Source of the DNA: Desulfitibacter alkalitolerans DSM 16504
GTDB lineage: Bacteria; Bacillota; DSM-16504; Desulfitibacterales; Desulfitibacteraceae
DNA length: 64,000 nucleotides
Direction: 5' to 3'
Assembly (NCBI RefSeq): GCF_000620305.1
Contig: NZ_JHVU01000025.1
Coordinates: forward strand, 40,001-104,000
Part shown: positions 25,445 to 35,243 of the stretch, piece by piece
Position numbering within the stretch: the stretch's first letter is position 1
Layout: each line of letters starts with the position of its first letter
Program-made: the position numbers and the translations under genes
The notes under the pieces: generated by a model
Told to the model about the DNA's origin: nothing
Database searches by the model: none
The model's input: only the letters and a program-made list of their open reading frames with translations

Positions 25445-26926
25445 ACGCGAAGAAATTATTCCAATGCCCATAAAGGGCAGACCATATAAGCATCAGATTC
25501 GTGCTTTCAATTTCATCTGCAGTCTATTTGGGCTTTTGAAGGGTGGTGGTGTTTCTGCCATTTCCGGATGGGGTGCAGCGCTCCTGATGGAAATGGGCTG
25601 AAAAGCACCGGGAAAACTCTTGTCTCAATCGCCATTATAGGAGCATTGCTTGCTGCAGGAAGAATAAAACGTGTGCTGATTGTTGCGCCACTTTCCATTC
25701 TGGGAGTGTGGGAAGACGAATTTAAACGGTTCGCAGATTTTCCATATCAGCTTGTAGTCCTTAATGGCACGATTCAGAAGAAAATCCAACAGCTAAGATT
25801 TTTAACTGGCGAAGGTATCCATGTGGTGGTAGTCAACTATGAATCAGCGTGGCGAATGGAAAAGGAACTGGCAAACTGGCATCCTGACCTTATCATTGCC
25901 GATGAAGGACACAAAATTAAAACTCATAATACAGCGGTTTCAAAAGCAATGCACCGGTTGGGCTTGCTTGCCCGGTGTCGGCTCTTGCTGACAGGAACGG
26001 TTATAACCAACAAAGCCATAGATGTATTCAGCCAGTACAAGTTTCTTGATCCTCGTATCTTTGGAAATAGCTTCTATGCATTCCGAAACCGGTATTTCAA
26101 CATGGTTGGCTATGGCAACCATACGCCAGTGCTGAAAAAATCAATGGAACAGGATTTGATGAAAAGGATCCACAGCATCGCCTTCCGGGCGACCAAAGCG
26201 GAGTGCCTGGATTTGCCGGAAACCACCGATATTATTCGCCATATTGAGCTTGAGCCTGTCACTTTAAAGAAATATAAAGAGCTTGTCAAACAAAGCTATA
26301 CTGAGCTGTCAGCAGGAGAAGTAACAGCTACAAACATACTGACACGCTTGCTTCGTCTTTCGCAATTAACCGGCGGCTTCATCGGAAGCGATGACGGTGG
26401 GAAAATCGAGCAAGTCAGTGATGCCAAGTTGAAAGCTCTTGAAGATATCCTTGAAAGCAGTATTCAAGAAGGACATAAGCTGGTTGTCATAGCAAGGTTT
26501 ATCCCTGAAATTCATGCTATATGCAGGTTGCTGGAGAAAAAGAACATCGGCTATGCGTGTATTTATGGTGCGACTAAGGATCGCCAAGAGCAAGTAAACC
26601 GGTTTCAATGTGATCCCGACTGCATGGTGTTTGTAGGCCAGATTGCAACCGCTGGACTCGGTATTACGCTGACTGCTGCAAGCACAATGGTATTTTACTC
26701 CCTTGATTATTCCATGTCGAATTTCGAGCAGACAAAGGCCCGCATCCATAGAGTTGGACAGAAGAATGGCTGCACATATATCTACCTTATTGCCAAGGGT
26801 ACTGTGGATTCAAAAATCCTGACTGCCCTACGCAATAAGGCAGATCTTGCAAAAATGCTTATAGACGACTACCGCAAAGGAGCAAATCCTTTTGCCCCAG
26901 AGGGAGGTGAAAGCTATGAGCGATAA
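25434..26926 (+). pseudogene. SNF2-type DEAD/DEAH helicase, frameshifted inside the P-loop
   Basis: The first 55 codons (MHSKREEIIP...GAALLMEMG) run to a TGA at 25599. The same protein resumes in another frame at 25607 with TGKTLVSIAI. Deleting eight bases (25599-25606 or an equivalent placement) restores MEMG-TGKT, the normal motif I, and gives a protein of about 495 aa. Downstream are DEGH (IIADEGHKIK), LLLTGT, and the motif VI ARIHRVGQKN of SNF2 helicases. It would remodel or unwind DNA during phage replication. As written, only a 452-aa product from an internal start at 25568 is possible, with P-loop GLKSTGKT. Sequencing error, recent mutation or recoding cannot be separated from sequence alone. 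Confidence 0.8.
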
Positions 26927-27332
26927 TGCGATGTTTGAACTTGCTGACCGTCTTAAGGAGCTTCGCGATGCAAAAAAGGCCGCGGAAGAGGAACTAAAAA
27001 GCATTAATGCAGAGATTGACGATGTTGAATACCGCCTGTCTGAGCTGATGATCAGCAGTGAGACGCAAAACTTCACAAGAGCAGGAACAATGTTCTGCCT
27101 TTCAACGACAACAAGAGCCAGTGCTGCCGCAGGCATGAAGGAAGAACTGTTTGACGCTCTGCGCAGTAAAGGCTTTGGAGAACTCATCTATGAAACAGTC
27201 AATGCAAATTCCCTGTCAGCATTTGTTAAAGAACAGATTGCGGAGAATGGGGACGAGCTTCCGGACTGGCTGAAAGGCCTTGTGAATGTCTTCGAAAAGA
27301 CAACAGTAACTGTGCGGAAAGCAGCAAGATAA
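26916..27332 (+). CDS. Phage replication-associated coiled-coil protein, unknown function
   Basis: This 138-aa protein starts at ATG 26916 behind GAGGTG and overlaps the helicase stop by 11 bases. The N-terminal 50 residues form a heptad-like coiled coil (LKELRDAKKAAEEELKSINA). The rest is mixed alpha/beta and contains GELIYETVNANSLSAFVKEQ. It is conserved in gene order with phage helicase and polymerase A genes, so a replication accessory role is likely. No motif identifies it. Confidence 0.65.
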   Translation: MSDNAMFELADRLKELRDAKKAAEEELKSINAEIDDVEYRLSELMISSETQNFTRAGTMFCLSTTTRASAAAGMKEELFDALRSKGFGELIYETVNANSLSAFVKEQIAENGDELPDWLKGLVNVFEKTTVTVRKAAR

Positions 27333-27464
27333 ATAGCTTCAGAAAGCAATGCTCCAATATCAATGTTCAAGGAATAACTGTTCGAAGAACAATGCTTCAA
27401 AGAACAATGATATAGATTACATTTCAAATTCATATCAAATTCATATTTACGGAGGTATAAAAGC
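27333..27464 (+). repeat. Short direct repeats between replication genes
   Basis: Imperfect repeats of AAGAACAATG and CAATG (27389, 27402 and neighbours) and a doubled CAAATTCATAT fill this 132-base gap before GGAGG of the next gene. No gene is seen. Confidence 0.4.
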
Positions 27465-28217
27465 ATGAAAAACAATGAACTCGTAACTATTAGCGAAAAT
27501 ACAGGTTTTCTTCAGCTCGCTGATTTCAATCTTGACGAGGCAATGGCATCAGAACTTGACGGTCTTGACATGACTTTTGAACGCATAAAAATCCCGTCCG
27601 CAGGCAGCACAGTATTTGAAGTGCCTGGTGAGAATCCCGGAGAACCTGATACTGTCAAGGAATTCTCAGCGGTAATTCTTTATCATCATCCACTTTATGC
27701 ATACTACAAGGACAAGTATACCGGAGGCAGTAACCCACCGGATTGCGGAAGCTTTGATGGTATAACCGGCGAAGGAGACCCCGGAGGAAGCTGTTCTAAA
27801 TGCCCATATAATCAGTTCGGTTCGGGGGAAAACGGCAGCAAAGCTTGCAAGAACCGCCGCAGGATATATGTACTGCGTGAAGGGGAGATTTTTCCGTTGA
27901 TACTCTCATTGCCAACAGGATCGTTGAAAGAGTTTTCCCGCTACATCAAAAGGCTGCTTTCTAAAGGTAAAAAATCGAACAGCGTAGTTACCCGCTTTTC
28001 ATTGAAAAAGGCGACTAACTCAAGCGGTATCACCTATTCCCAAGCTCAGTTTGCTGTAGATCGGGATCTGACCGCTGACGAATATGCGTTGATATCCAAG
28101 CTTTCCGAGCAGGTCAAAGCATTCAGTACCCGAGTCGGCCATGACACTGAACCTGCCGGTGAAGAGGTAATAAATGTAGACCCTGAATCAGGTGAAATTA
28201 CTGAGCCGCTTAAGTGA
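27465..28217 (+). CDS. Putative phage ssDNA-binding/replication protein
   Basis: This 250-aa protein starts behind GGAGG. It has a cysteine set CSKCPYNQFG...CKNRRR (about 118-139) suited to zinc binding, a hydrophobic strand-rich centre and an acidic C-terminal tail (VDPESGEITEPLK). Acidic tails are typical of single-stranded DNA-binding proteins. The gene lies between helicase and polymerase, which supports a replication role. I recognise it as a widespread clostridial phage family but no experimental function is known to me, so ssDNA binding is inference. Confidence 0.55.
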   Translation: MKNNELVTISENTGFLQLADFNLDEAMASELDGLDMTFERIKIPSAGSTVFEVPGENPGEPDTVKEFSAVILYHHPLYAYYKDKYTGGSNPPDCGSFDGITGEGDPGGSCSKCPYNQFGSGENGSKACKNRRRIYVLREGEIFPLILSLPTGSLKEFSRYIKRLLSKGKKSNSVVTRFSLKKATNSSGITYSQAQFAVDRDLTADEYALISKLSEQVKAFSTRVGHDTEPAGEEVINVDPESGEITEPLK

Positions 28218-28223
28218 TCAAAG

Positions 28224-28258
28224 GCCCTATCGGAGGAACTTTCTATCTCCGATAGGGC
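28224..28258 (+). other. Perfect 12-bp mRNA hairpin before the polymerase gene
   Basis: GCCCTATCGGAG (28224-28235) / CTCCGATAGGGC (28247-28258) with an 11-base loop. No T-run follows; the polymerase Shine-Dalgarno AAAGGAG comes next. It is more likely an mRNA processing or stability element than a terminator. Confidence 0.6.
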
Positions 28259-28273
28259 GGAAAGGAGAACCGC

Positions 28274-30196
28274 ATGGGATACAAATGTGTTTATATGCTA
28301 TCTGAAATACAAGAGTATCTGAAAAACACTGTCCTATTTGCTTTCGATTTTGAAACCTCGCCTTGCGATAAATGGAGGAACGATAAAAGTGCAGCTCTGG
28401 ATGCTCATAAAGCAGATATTACAGGAATCAGTTTTTCAGTATCAGAAGGGACTGCTATATATGTCCCACTTAAACATCGTAGCGGGCGAAATGCAGAGAA
28501 TCAGGCGGCAATATGGGATTATCTGAAATTACTATTCGAATCAAAAGATGTAATAAAAGTTGCTCATAATCTGGCTTTTGAGTCTATGTTCCTTTACGCA
28601 AGATGTATCGTCCTTCAAAAGCCTTGCTATGACACGATTGCAGCATCACAACTTACATTAAAAAGCAAGTGGGAGTTCAGAAGTCTTGCTGACAGCGGAC
28701 TTAAAACGCTTGCACCTGCACTCTGCAAAGCAGAAATGACAGAATTCTCAACGGTTACTGAAGGTCGGTTTTTCGATGAATTGAACCCTCAGGATGAGAA
28801 GACTGTCCGCTACGCTTGTGCTGACAGCGACTACACTCTTCGCTTGTATCATGTTTTCAATCAGTGGTTTGATAGATTTTTACCCAAACACAGAACTATT
28901 GTGGAAGAGGTAGAATCGCCTACATCAGTATATGTCGGGATAATGAAGTATAACGGCATATTGGTGGATAAGTCAGCCATGCTGAAGAAACAAGCGGAAG
29001 CCGCAGAAAAGATTGTCAGTATCAGAAAAGAGATTGCCGGAATTATCGGCAATGTAGAGATTGGGGCAAATGCTTCAACTTCAGCATTTAAAAAATATCT
29101 TTTTGTGGATCTCGGTCTTCCGGTAATGAAAACGACCGCAAAACATCAGGAAGCTGCCGATGATGAAACCATGATCCTATTAAAAGGATGGTGTGAATCC
29201 AACAGGCCTGAACTTGCTCGCTTATTTGAACTGGTGCAGGAATACCGCAAGTGGGGAAAACTCAAATCCACCTATATAGACGGGTATCTTCGATTTATCG
29301 ATGAAAATACCGGCAGGATTCATCCGGATCTTATGCCACTGGGTACAGAGACAGGGCGGTTTGCTTCAAGAAATCCGAATATGCAGAATTGTCCGCAGAA
29401 AGACAATGACCCAATAGGCGTACGAAAATTTATCATTGCACCGGAAGGAAAGGTTCTTTTATCCCTTGACTTTTCACAGATAGAACTGCGCGTCGGAGCG
29501 TTTTATTGCAGGGACAAACGTATGCTGGAAACCTATCGTACTGGCGGTGATATCCATGCTCAGACCACTTCTGTTATTTACCGCATTCCTTTTGAAGAGG
29601 CAGCAGACAAAAATGCTCCGCATTATAAAGAGCGCAGGACCATTGCAAAGAACTGCAATTTCGGTGTGTTCTATGGCCTGTTTCCTACTGGCTTACAGAG
29701 AACACTTAAATTTAAAGCTGGGCTGAACCCAACTTTGTCCGAATGTGAGACCATCATTCAAAACTTGAAATCCGGATACCCCGGTCTTGCCAAATGGCAG
29801 GATGAGGTAAAAAAGCGGGCTGCTGTAAGCTGCTATTCAGAAACATGGCTGGGCAGGCGAAGATACTTGCTGGGAATTCGGTCATCAGATTGGGGCAAGA
29901 AGTCGTTTGCCGAGCGGTGCGCATTAAATACACCTATTCAAGGTACAGCGGCAGATATTCTAAAGCTTGCCTGTGGGCGCATCATCAGTGGACTTCCCGA
30001 AAGGCTTTGGCTGAAACCTATGCTGCAGATACATGACGAGCTGGTTTTTGAATTACCGGAAGACAAGGTGGACGAAGCAGTTGTTTTTATAAAAGAGTGT
30101 ATGGAAACACAACCCTTCCCTGAATTTGATGTACCTATTGTGGCAGAGGCTTCGGTAGGAAGAAATTTTGGAGAAATGAAAGAAATGGAGGATTGA
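28274..30196 (+). CDS. Phage DNA polymerase, family A with 3'-5' exonuclease
   Basis: This 640-aa protein has exonuclease motif I AFDFETSP (about 18-25) and VAHNLAFESM (exo II). The polymerase palm motifs are A (LSLDFSQIELRVGAFY, about 396-411), B (RRTIAKNCNFGVFYGL) and C (LQIHDELVFE). It replicates phage DNA with proofreading. It lacks the N-terminal 5'-nuclease domain of bacterial Pol I, as in other phage enzymes. AAAGGAG lies six bases before the ATG. All catalytic aspartates that I can locate are intact. Confidence 0.93.
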   Translation: MGYKCVYMLSEIQEYLKNTVLFAFDFETSPCDKWRNDKSAALDAHKADITGISFSVSEGTAIYVPLKHRSGRNAENQAAIWDYLKLLFESKDVIKVAHNLAFESMFLYARCIVLQKPCYDTIAASQLTLKSKWEFRSLADSGLKTLAPALCKAEMTEFSTVTEGRFFDELNPQDEKTVRYACADSDYTLRLYHVFNQWFDRFLPKHRTIVEEVESPTSVYVGIMKYNGILVDKSAMLKKQAEAAEKIVSIRKEIAGIIGNVEIGANASTSAFKKYLFVDLGLPVMKTTAKHQEAADDETMILLKGWCESNRPELARLFELVQEYRKWGKLKSTYIDGYLRFIDENTGRIHPDLMPLGTETGRFASRNPNMQNCPQKDNDPIGVRKFIIAPEGKVLLSLDFSQIELRVGAFYCRDKRMLETYRTGGDIHAQTTSVIYRIPFEEAADKNAPHYKERRTIAKNCNFGVFYGLFPTGLQRTLKFKAGLNPTLSECETIIQNLKSGYPGLAKWQDEVKKRAAVSCYSETWLGRRRYLLGIRSSDWGKKSFAERCALNTPIQGTAADILKLACGRIISGLPERLWLKPMLQIHDELVFELPEDKVDEAVVFIKECMETQPFPEFDVPIVAEASVGRNFGEMKEMED

Positions 30197-30200
30197 TATT

Positions 30201-31022
30201 ATGACTAATTTACAGGTTTTTAAGAATACAGAATTTGGAGAACTTAAAGTACTCGTTATTGATGGAAAGGAATACTTTCCTGCAACGGATTGTGCAAGGA
30301 TGCTAGGATATAGTAACCCTCGTGATGCGATACAACGCCATTGCAAACCAGACGGGGTCGTGAAACACGACGGGGTCACCTTAACTACAAATCAATATGG
30401 TGTCTCGACTGAACAGCATGTTGAACGGACTTATATTACAGAGGGAAATCTATATCGTCTCATTATACGTAGCAAACTTCCTGCTGCTGAACGCTTTGAA
30501 AGATGGGTCTTTGATGAAGTGCTGCCCACGATCAGAAAATATGGAGTTTATGCTACAGATAAAGTTATCGAAGAGATGATTTCTAATCCGGAGTATGGCA
30601 TCAGGATTTTCTCTGAACTAAAGGCAGAACGCGACAGGCGGAAAGCTTTAGAAATAGAAAATGCAAAGAATAAACAGATTATCAGTGAGCTAAAGCCCAA
30701 GGCGAGCTATTATGATCTCATATTGCAAAATAAAAGCCTTGTGCCGATCAGCAAGATTGCCAAGGATTACGGAATGTCTGGCCGCGCTTTCAATAAGCTG
30801 CTTCATGAGCTTGGAGTACAGTACAAAATGGGAAACTGCTGGCTTTTATATCAGGAGTACGCCGATCAAGGATACACGCAGTCCAAGACCCACGCTATTG
30901 ATGCAGAAAGAAGCGTAATGCACACATATTGGACACAAAAAGGAAGGCTATTTATCTATGACCTTCTTAAAAACAAGAAAGGTATATTGCCTGTAATCGA
31001 ACGTGAACAAAAAAGCGCATAG
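30201..31022 (+). CDS. Phage antirepressor (BRO-N and KilAC domains)
   Basis: This 273-aa protein has a BRO-N domain (about 1-110; EYFPATDCARMLGYSNPRDA, and RFERWVFDEVLPTIRKYG). It is followed by a helical linker and a KilAC-type C-terminus (ISKIAKDYGMSGRAFNKLLH...GNCWLLYQEY). Such antirepressors counter the prophage repressor or modulate replication. Only four bases separate it from the polymerase stop, so it is expressed with the replication module. Confidence 0.88.
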   Translation: MTNLQVFKNTEFGELKVLVIDGKEYFPATDCARMLGYSNPRDAIQRHCKPDGVVKHDGVTLTTNQYGVSTEQHVERTYITEGNLYRLIIRSKLPAAERFERWVFDEVLPTIRKYGVYATDKVIEEMISNPEYGIRIFSELKAERDRRKALEIENAKNKQIISELKPKASYYDLILQNKSLVPISKIAKDYGMSGRAFNKLLHELGVQYKMGNCWLLYQEYADQGYTQSKTHAIDAERSVMHTYWTQKGRLFIYDLLKNKKGILPVIEREQKSA

Positions 31023-31037
31023 GCAGGGGGTAATACC

Positions 31038-31463
31038 ATGAGTATCAGCAAGTTTAACGCGGAAGGATATTACGACCCCACACCCTATGAAGCACTGCTT
31101 AGGATTGAGCGAGAGGCCAGGAAAGCGCCTTACAGACCGATGGTATTTATCTGCAGCCCATATGCTGGTGATATAGAACGTAATATCCGTAAGGCTCAGG
31201 GGTACTGCCGCTTTGCAGTGAGCAGGAATTGCATACCTATTGCTCCGCACCTCTTGTTTCCGCAGTTTATGGACGACGATGATGAACAAATGCGAAATCT
31301 GGGCTTGTACTTTGGCATGGTATTGATGTCAAAGTGCTCAGAAGTGTGGGTATTTGGCAGAAAAATTACTAAAGGGATGTCCATTGAGATTGAAAAGGCA
31401 AAGCAGCGCAGCATTCCGATTCGGTATTTTAATGAACGATGCGAGGAGGTGCGGTGTAAATGA
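31038..31463 (+). CDS. DUF4406-type nucleoside deoxyribosyltransferase-like protein
   Basis: This 141-aa protein has VFICSPYAG (about 35-43) and a Rossmann-like pattern ending in SEVWVFGRKITKGMSIEIEKA, which match the nucleoside 2-deoxyribosyltransferase superfamily (DUF4406). Family members move or hydrolyse deoxyribosyl groups of nucleosides and are frequent in phage replication modules, possibly for base modification or salvage. Its stop overlaps the primase start by four bases. The precise reaction is unknown. Confidence 0.75.
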   Translation: MSISKFNAEGYYDPTPYEALLRIEREARKAPYRPMVFICSPYAGDIERNIRKAQGYCRFAVSRNCIPIAPHLLFPQFMDDDDEQMRNLGLYFGMVLMSKCSEVWVFGRKITKGMSIEIEKAKQRSIPIRYFNERCEEVRCK

Positions 31464-34015
31464 GCATCTCATTCCCTAAAGAATTAGCAAACCGGAAGCA
31501 ATGGATCTGCTGGCGTCTGGAACCAAACACAAAGGACGGAAGAGACAGTAAAATCCCTTATAATCCCTTAACTGGTAGAAAAGCCTCAAGCACTAACCCA
31601 AACGACTGGTCGACGCTTGACGATGCGATTGCGGCAAAAGAACAATACCTCTATACCGGATTAGGTTTTGTATTCGCAAAAAGCGGAGGTTTAGTGGGGA
31701 TAGACATAGATCACTGCCGCGACAAAAACACTGGGGAATTAAGCGATACCGCCAAGGATATCCTTGAGCGGTTTCCGTCCTATACGGAAATCAGCCCTTC
31801 AGGAACTGGGCTTCATATTTTCTATAAAGGGGAGATGCCTGCTAAGGGCAATAAAAACACTAAAACCGGCGTTGAAATGTATGCCCACAGCAGATACTTC
31901 ACAATGACTGGCGAGCGACTGCCAGGGACTCCTGATTACATTGCTGAAGATAATGGAGCTCTAGCCTGGATACATGAGAATTATATCAAAAGTAAAAAGC
32001 GGAGAGGAAAAAGCAAGAAAGACAGTAAGGTGGTTAAGCTAGAGCCGCTTACAGATGAAGAAATTCTGGAGAAAGCCCGGACAGCCGAAAACCATAAGGA
32101 ATTTAATCTGCTATGGGAAGGAAAATGGCAGGAAGCAGGGTATCCGAGCCATTCCGAAGCCGACCTTGCCCTTTGCTGTATGCTAGCTTTCTGGTCAGGC
32201 AAAAACAAAGAGCAGATGGACAGGCTGTTTAGAAATTCCGGGTTATTCCGGGAAAAGTGGGATACGGTACATCATGCAAGTGGAGCAACATATGGGCAGG
32301 AGACACTGGATAAGGCCATTGAAGTCACAGAGAACGTATACAGCCGCGAAAGCGAGTCAGTTATCTTTGAACATGAGGGCAGGTATTACCGCACCAGAGG
32401 CGAAAGTGTGTATCCTATAACAAACTTTATCATTCAACCGGTGGAGATGATTGTATCAGAAGATGAAACGCAGATGACTGCTGACCTTATTACAATTCGT
32501 GATGAAATATACCGCCAGACATTTATGACTACCGACTTCAATAACATCCAAAAATTTAAAAATATCTTGAACCGCCGGACGATATCCTTAGGCTATTTTG
32601 GCTCAGAAGGAGATTTGGAACTGCTGAAAGGTTATATATCTGAAATGGAGTGGGTAAGGAAAACAGGGGTCAAGGCTCTTGGGATTTATGAGCATGGCGG
32701 GCGGATGGTATATGTTTCAACGGATGGTGCCATTGAAGCCGGAAGCAACATTGTTGAAGATATCGTGCAGCTTGATAAGTATAAAAGCATAACAACCGAT
32801 ATCCTAATCTTTGAGCCATTGACAAAGGAACAGCTTATTATACTTGGTGAATGGCTCCTCAGCTATAACGAACCCATAAAAACGGTATCAGTAATGGCCT
32901 GGGTGGCCGGATGCTTTATTAAACCGCATCTTAAAAAATCAGGCATCAAGTTTCCTCATTTATTGCTTGTCGGAGAACAAGGCAGCGGAAAAAGTAATAC
33001 ATTGGAGCGGGTTATTCTGCCGGTATTTTCGTGCAGTAAAATCCGCGCGGCTACACAGGTTACTGCATTTACACTGATGAAGGAATCTGCATCATCGAAT
33101 CTGATACCGCAGTTGATGGATGAGTTCAAGCCTTCAAAGATAGATAAGTTAAGGCTAAATGCCTTATACAACCATCTTCGAGATGCATATGATGGCCATG
33201 AAGGTGTCCGCGGTAGGGCGGATCAAAGTGCTGTTACTTATGAACTGTTGGCACCTATTATTGTAGCTGGTGAGGAATCGCCGGATGAAGCGGCCATCAG
33301 AGAACGGAGCATAGAATTGCTATTCAGCAAGAAGGACTTAAAACCAGCCAGCCATAGACAAGCATTTTATAAGCTGTGTGCAAAAGCGGATCTGCTTGGC
33401 AGCTTCGGTCGGAGCCTGCTGGATATAGCACTCAGAGTATCGGTTGCTGAGGCAGAGAAGTGGTATGAGGAAGCAAAGTCAGAGATATCTGATGAGTTTC
33501 CATCTCGTATCGTCAATAATCTCGCCTGTTGCTATGCCGGACTGAGCCTAGTAAACAAACTGTGTGAATTCCTTAATGTAACGTGGGCTGAAGTATTTCC
33601 CATTAACAAAGGGGCATGTATTCGATATCTTCAAAACGGTGTGCAGGAGTACTTGCTGGATGGCGGCAGCAATAACAAGACCATTGTAGAACAGACCCTG
33701 GAAATCATGGCCCGGATGAAACTGGCTCCGAATCAAGACTACACTTTTGATAAAGATGGCAAGGTTATCGGGATTCGTTTCTGTGATGTATATGACCGCT
33801 ATACCAAGTACAGACGCGATTATGCAATCACTGGTGAATGTCTTCCATATAACCAGTTTTTGAAGCAATTGAGGCAAAGTGACTTTTTTATAGAGAGCAA
33901 TAAAACGATGCGTTTCGGGAATGAAACAAAAAAAGCGTGGGCTCTTGATTTCTCGATACTGAAAGAGCGATGCGATGTGAGCGGCTTTGAAATCACAGAT
34001 ATTGAGCCTCTTTAG
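31460..34015 (+). CDS. Phage primase-polymerase/helicase (NrS-1 polymerase-like)
   Basis: This 851-aa protein has an N-terminal AEP primase domain containing LVGIDIDHC (about 74-82) and SGTGLHIFYKG. A linker region is followed by a C-terminal SF3/RecA-like ATPase with Walker A LLVGEQGSGKSNT near 501. The layout matches NrS-1-type phage primase-polymerase-helicases that initiate DNA synthesis. The gene is immediately followed by a block of GGTAAC iterons that probably form its origin. Both active-site acidic residues and the P-loop lysine are present. Confidence 0.88.
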   Translation: MSISFPKELANRKQWICWRLEPNTKDGRDSKIPYNPLTGRKASSTNPNDWSTLDDAIAAKEQYLYTGLGFVFAKSGGLVGIDIDHCRDKNTGELSDTAKDILERFPSYTEISPSGTGLHIFYKGEMPAKGNKNTKTGVEMYAHSRYFTMTGERLPGTPDYIAEDNGALAWIHENYIKSKKRRGKSKKDSKVVKLEPLTDEEILEKARTAENHKEFNLLWEGKWQEAGYPSHSEADLALCCMLAFWSGKNKEQMDRLFRNSGLFREKWDTVHHASGATYGQETLDKAIEVTENVYSRESESVIFEHEGRYYRTRGESVYPITNFIIQPVEMIVSEDETQMTADLITIRDEIYRQTFMTTDFNNIQKFKNILNRRTISLGYFGSEGDLELLKGYISEMEWVRKTGVKALGIYEHGGRMVYVSTDGAIEAGSNIVEDIVQLDKYKSITTDILIFEPLTKEQLIILGEWLLSYNEPIKTVSVMAWVAGCFIKPHLKKSGIKFPHLLLVGEQGSGKSNTLERVILPVFSCSKIRAATQVTAFTLMKESASSNLIPQLMDEFKPSKIDKLRLNALYNHLRDAYDGHEGVRGRADQSAVTYELLAPIIVAGEESPDEAAIRERSIELLFSKKDLKPASHRQAFYKLCAKADLLGSFGRSLLDIALRVSVAEAEKWYEEAKSEISDEFPSRIVNNLACCYAGLSLVNKLCEFLNVTWAEVFPINKGACIRYLQNGVQEYLLDGGSNNKTIVEQTLEIMARMKLAPNQDYTFDKDGKVIGIRFCDVYDRYTKYRRDYAITGECLPYNQFLKQLRQSDFFIESNKTMRFGNETKKAWALDFSILKERCDVSGFEITDIEPL

Positions 34016-34025
34016 TATTGAAAAA

Positions 34026-34294
34026 GGTAACAAGGTAACAAAAAGGTAACGCCCGAAACGCTAATGAATAGCCACTTGTTACCGATGTTACCTTTGTTAC
34101 CTCAACTTTATATATACGCGCGAAAGTACCATTGCTTTTTTTAAGACTAAAAAATATAAAAATAAAAATATTTGTGTATACACCTACCCCAAAAAGAGGT
34201 AACAAGGTAACAAAATCCTGAAAAGCGCTTGGGAAGCTGATTTATGAGATGCCTTATTTGGATGTTACGAGGTTATAAGAGGGAAAAAGGTAAC
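34026..34294. repeat. GGTAAC iterons: candidate replication origin
   Basis: Nine copies of GGTAAC or its complement fill the 300-base gene-free gap: direct at 34026, 34034, 34045, 34198, 34206 and 34289; inverted at 34078, 34087 and 34096, with 8-11 base spacing within groups. The region also contains an AT-rich stretch (34136-34180). It directly follows the primase-helicase gene, a common place for a phage origin. Confidence 0.6.
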
Positions 34295-34315
34295 ATTTTT
34301 GGAGGATGAGCGGTT

Positions 34316-34618
34316 ATGTCTGAAAGAAGTATTGTGACTAAAGTACTGCGGTACTTAAAGACAGTACCGGGGTGTTTCTGTTGGAAGGAACATGGTGGTA
34401 TGTACGGGACAGCGGGGATACCAGATATTATTGCCTGTGTAAATGGGCGGTTTATAGCTTTTGAAGTAAAAACCCCATCGGGAAAGACAACAAAACTGCA
34501 GGAAGCAACTATAAGGAAAATCCTCAGTGCCGGAGGTGTGGCAGCGATTGTTCATTCGGTAGATGAGGTGAAGGTTATTCTGGAAAAGCATGGCCTTCTG
34601 CAAAGAACGAAGACATAA
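34316..34618 (+). CDS. VRR-NUC domain nuclease
   Basis: This 100-aa protein has the VRR-NUC form of the PD-(D/E)xK fold: YGTAGIPDIIACVNGRFIAF followed by EVKTPSGKTTKLQ, giving D...ExK. These small phage nucleases are structure-specific endonucleases acting on recombination or replication intermediates. The gene lies downstream of the candidate origin and just before the late regulator. Confidence 0.88.
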   Translation: MSERSIVTKVLRYLKTVPGCFCWKEHGGMYGTAGIPDIIACVNGRFIAFEVKTPSGKTTKLQEATIRKILSAGGVAAIVHSVDEVKVILEKHGLLQRTKT

Positions 34619-34672
34619 CGAACAAGGGAACAAGCACTGCAAAGCAACGAAAAAAAGCATACTGCTTCAAAG

Positions 34673-34697
34673 ATCAAGGTTTTTTATCTTGATTTTT
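34673..34697 (+). terminator. Terminator between VRR-NUC and the late regulator
   Basis: ATCAAG (34673-34678) / CTTGAT (34688-34693) followed by TTTTTT. It separates early from late control genes. Confidence 0.6.
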
Positions 34698-34709
34698 TGG
34701 AGGTGCGAT

Positions 34710-35165
34710 ATGCTGATTGCATGGCAGTATTTAGATAAAAAAGCGGCTGCTGTTGAAGCTTTGAAAGATTACAGCAGCATGCAGTACATTATCGAACACA
34801 GTGATGAGGATATATATGAAATTGAAACCCGTATGACAAGCCCTCATAGTGCAAAGATTACCGGAGTTCCGGGCAAACACAATCCCAAAAGCGGCGAAGA
34901 ACGCCTTGCTGCTTGCCTTGACGAGATTGATGTGTTGAAAGAACGTTACAGACGGGCATTGGAATATATGGAATGGTTCAAGCCTGCTTGGGAAGCCCTG
35001 TCGGAGGAAGAACAGTTTATACTGACAGAATTTTTTGTTAATGATGTGAGCAAGACAGAAGCTGTAGCAAACATCGGAGAGAAGCTGTTTCTTGAAAGAG
35101 CACAGGTGTACCGCAGGAAGGACAAGGCACTTAATCATCTGGCACTGCTTTTATACGGGAAGTAG
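34710..35165 (+). CDS. ArpU-like late transcription regulator
   Basis: This 151-aa protein starts at ATG 34710 behind GGAGGTG; an in-frame extension to 34590 crosses the terminator and is not credible. It is a helical protein with a C-terminal sigma region 4-type HTH (EEEQFILTEFFVNDVSKTEA and LERAQVYRRKDKALNHLA). This is the form of ArpU/RinA regulators that switch on late phage genes. Two identical-architecture promoters start a few bases downstream (35168 and 35531), and this protein is the natural candidate to activate them. Confidence 0.78.
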   Translation: MLIAWQYLDKKAAAVEALKDYSSMQYIIEHSDEDIYEIETRMTSPHSAKITGVPGKHNPKSGEERLAACLDEIDVLKERYRRALEYMEWFKPAWEALSEEEQFILTEFFVNDVSKTEAVANIGEKLFLERAQVYRRKDKALNHLALLLYGK

Positions 35166-35167
35166 TA

Positions 35168-35212
35168 ATGAGATTTCTATGAGATGTAAAACACAGGTAT
35201 CCAATATATAAT
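35168..35212 (+). promoter_or_regulatory. Late-type promoter unit 1
   Basis: ATGAGAT at 35168-35174 and 35179-35185 (11-base period), then 21 bases to TATAAT at 35207-35212. No -35 consensus is present, as for an activated promoter. Confidence 0.65.
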
Positions 35213-35243
35213 GATATCGTGAAAAAATGACATTAAAACGCAT

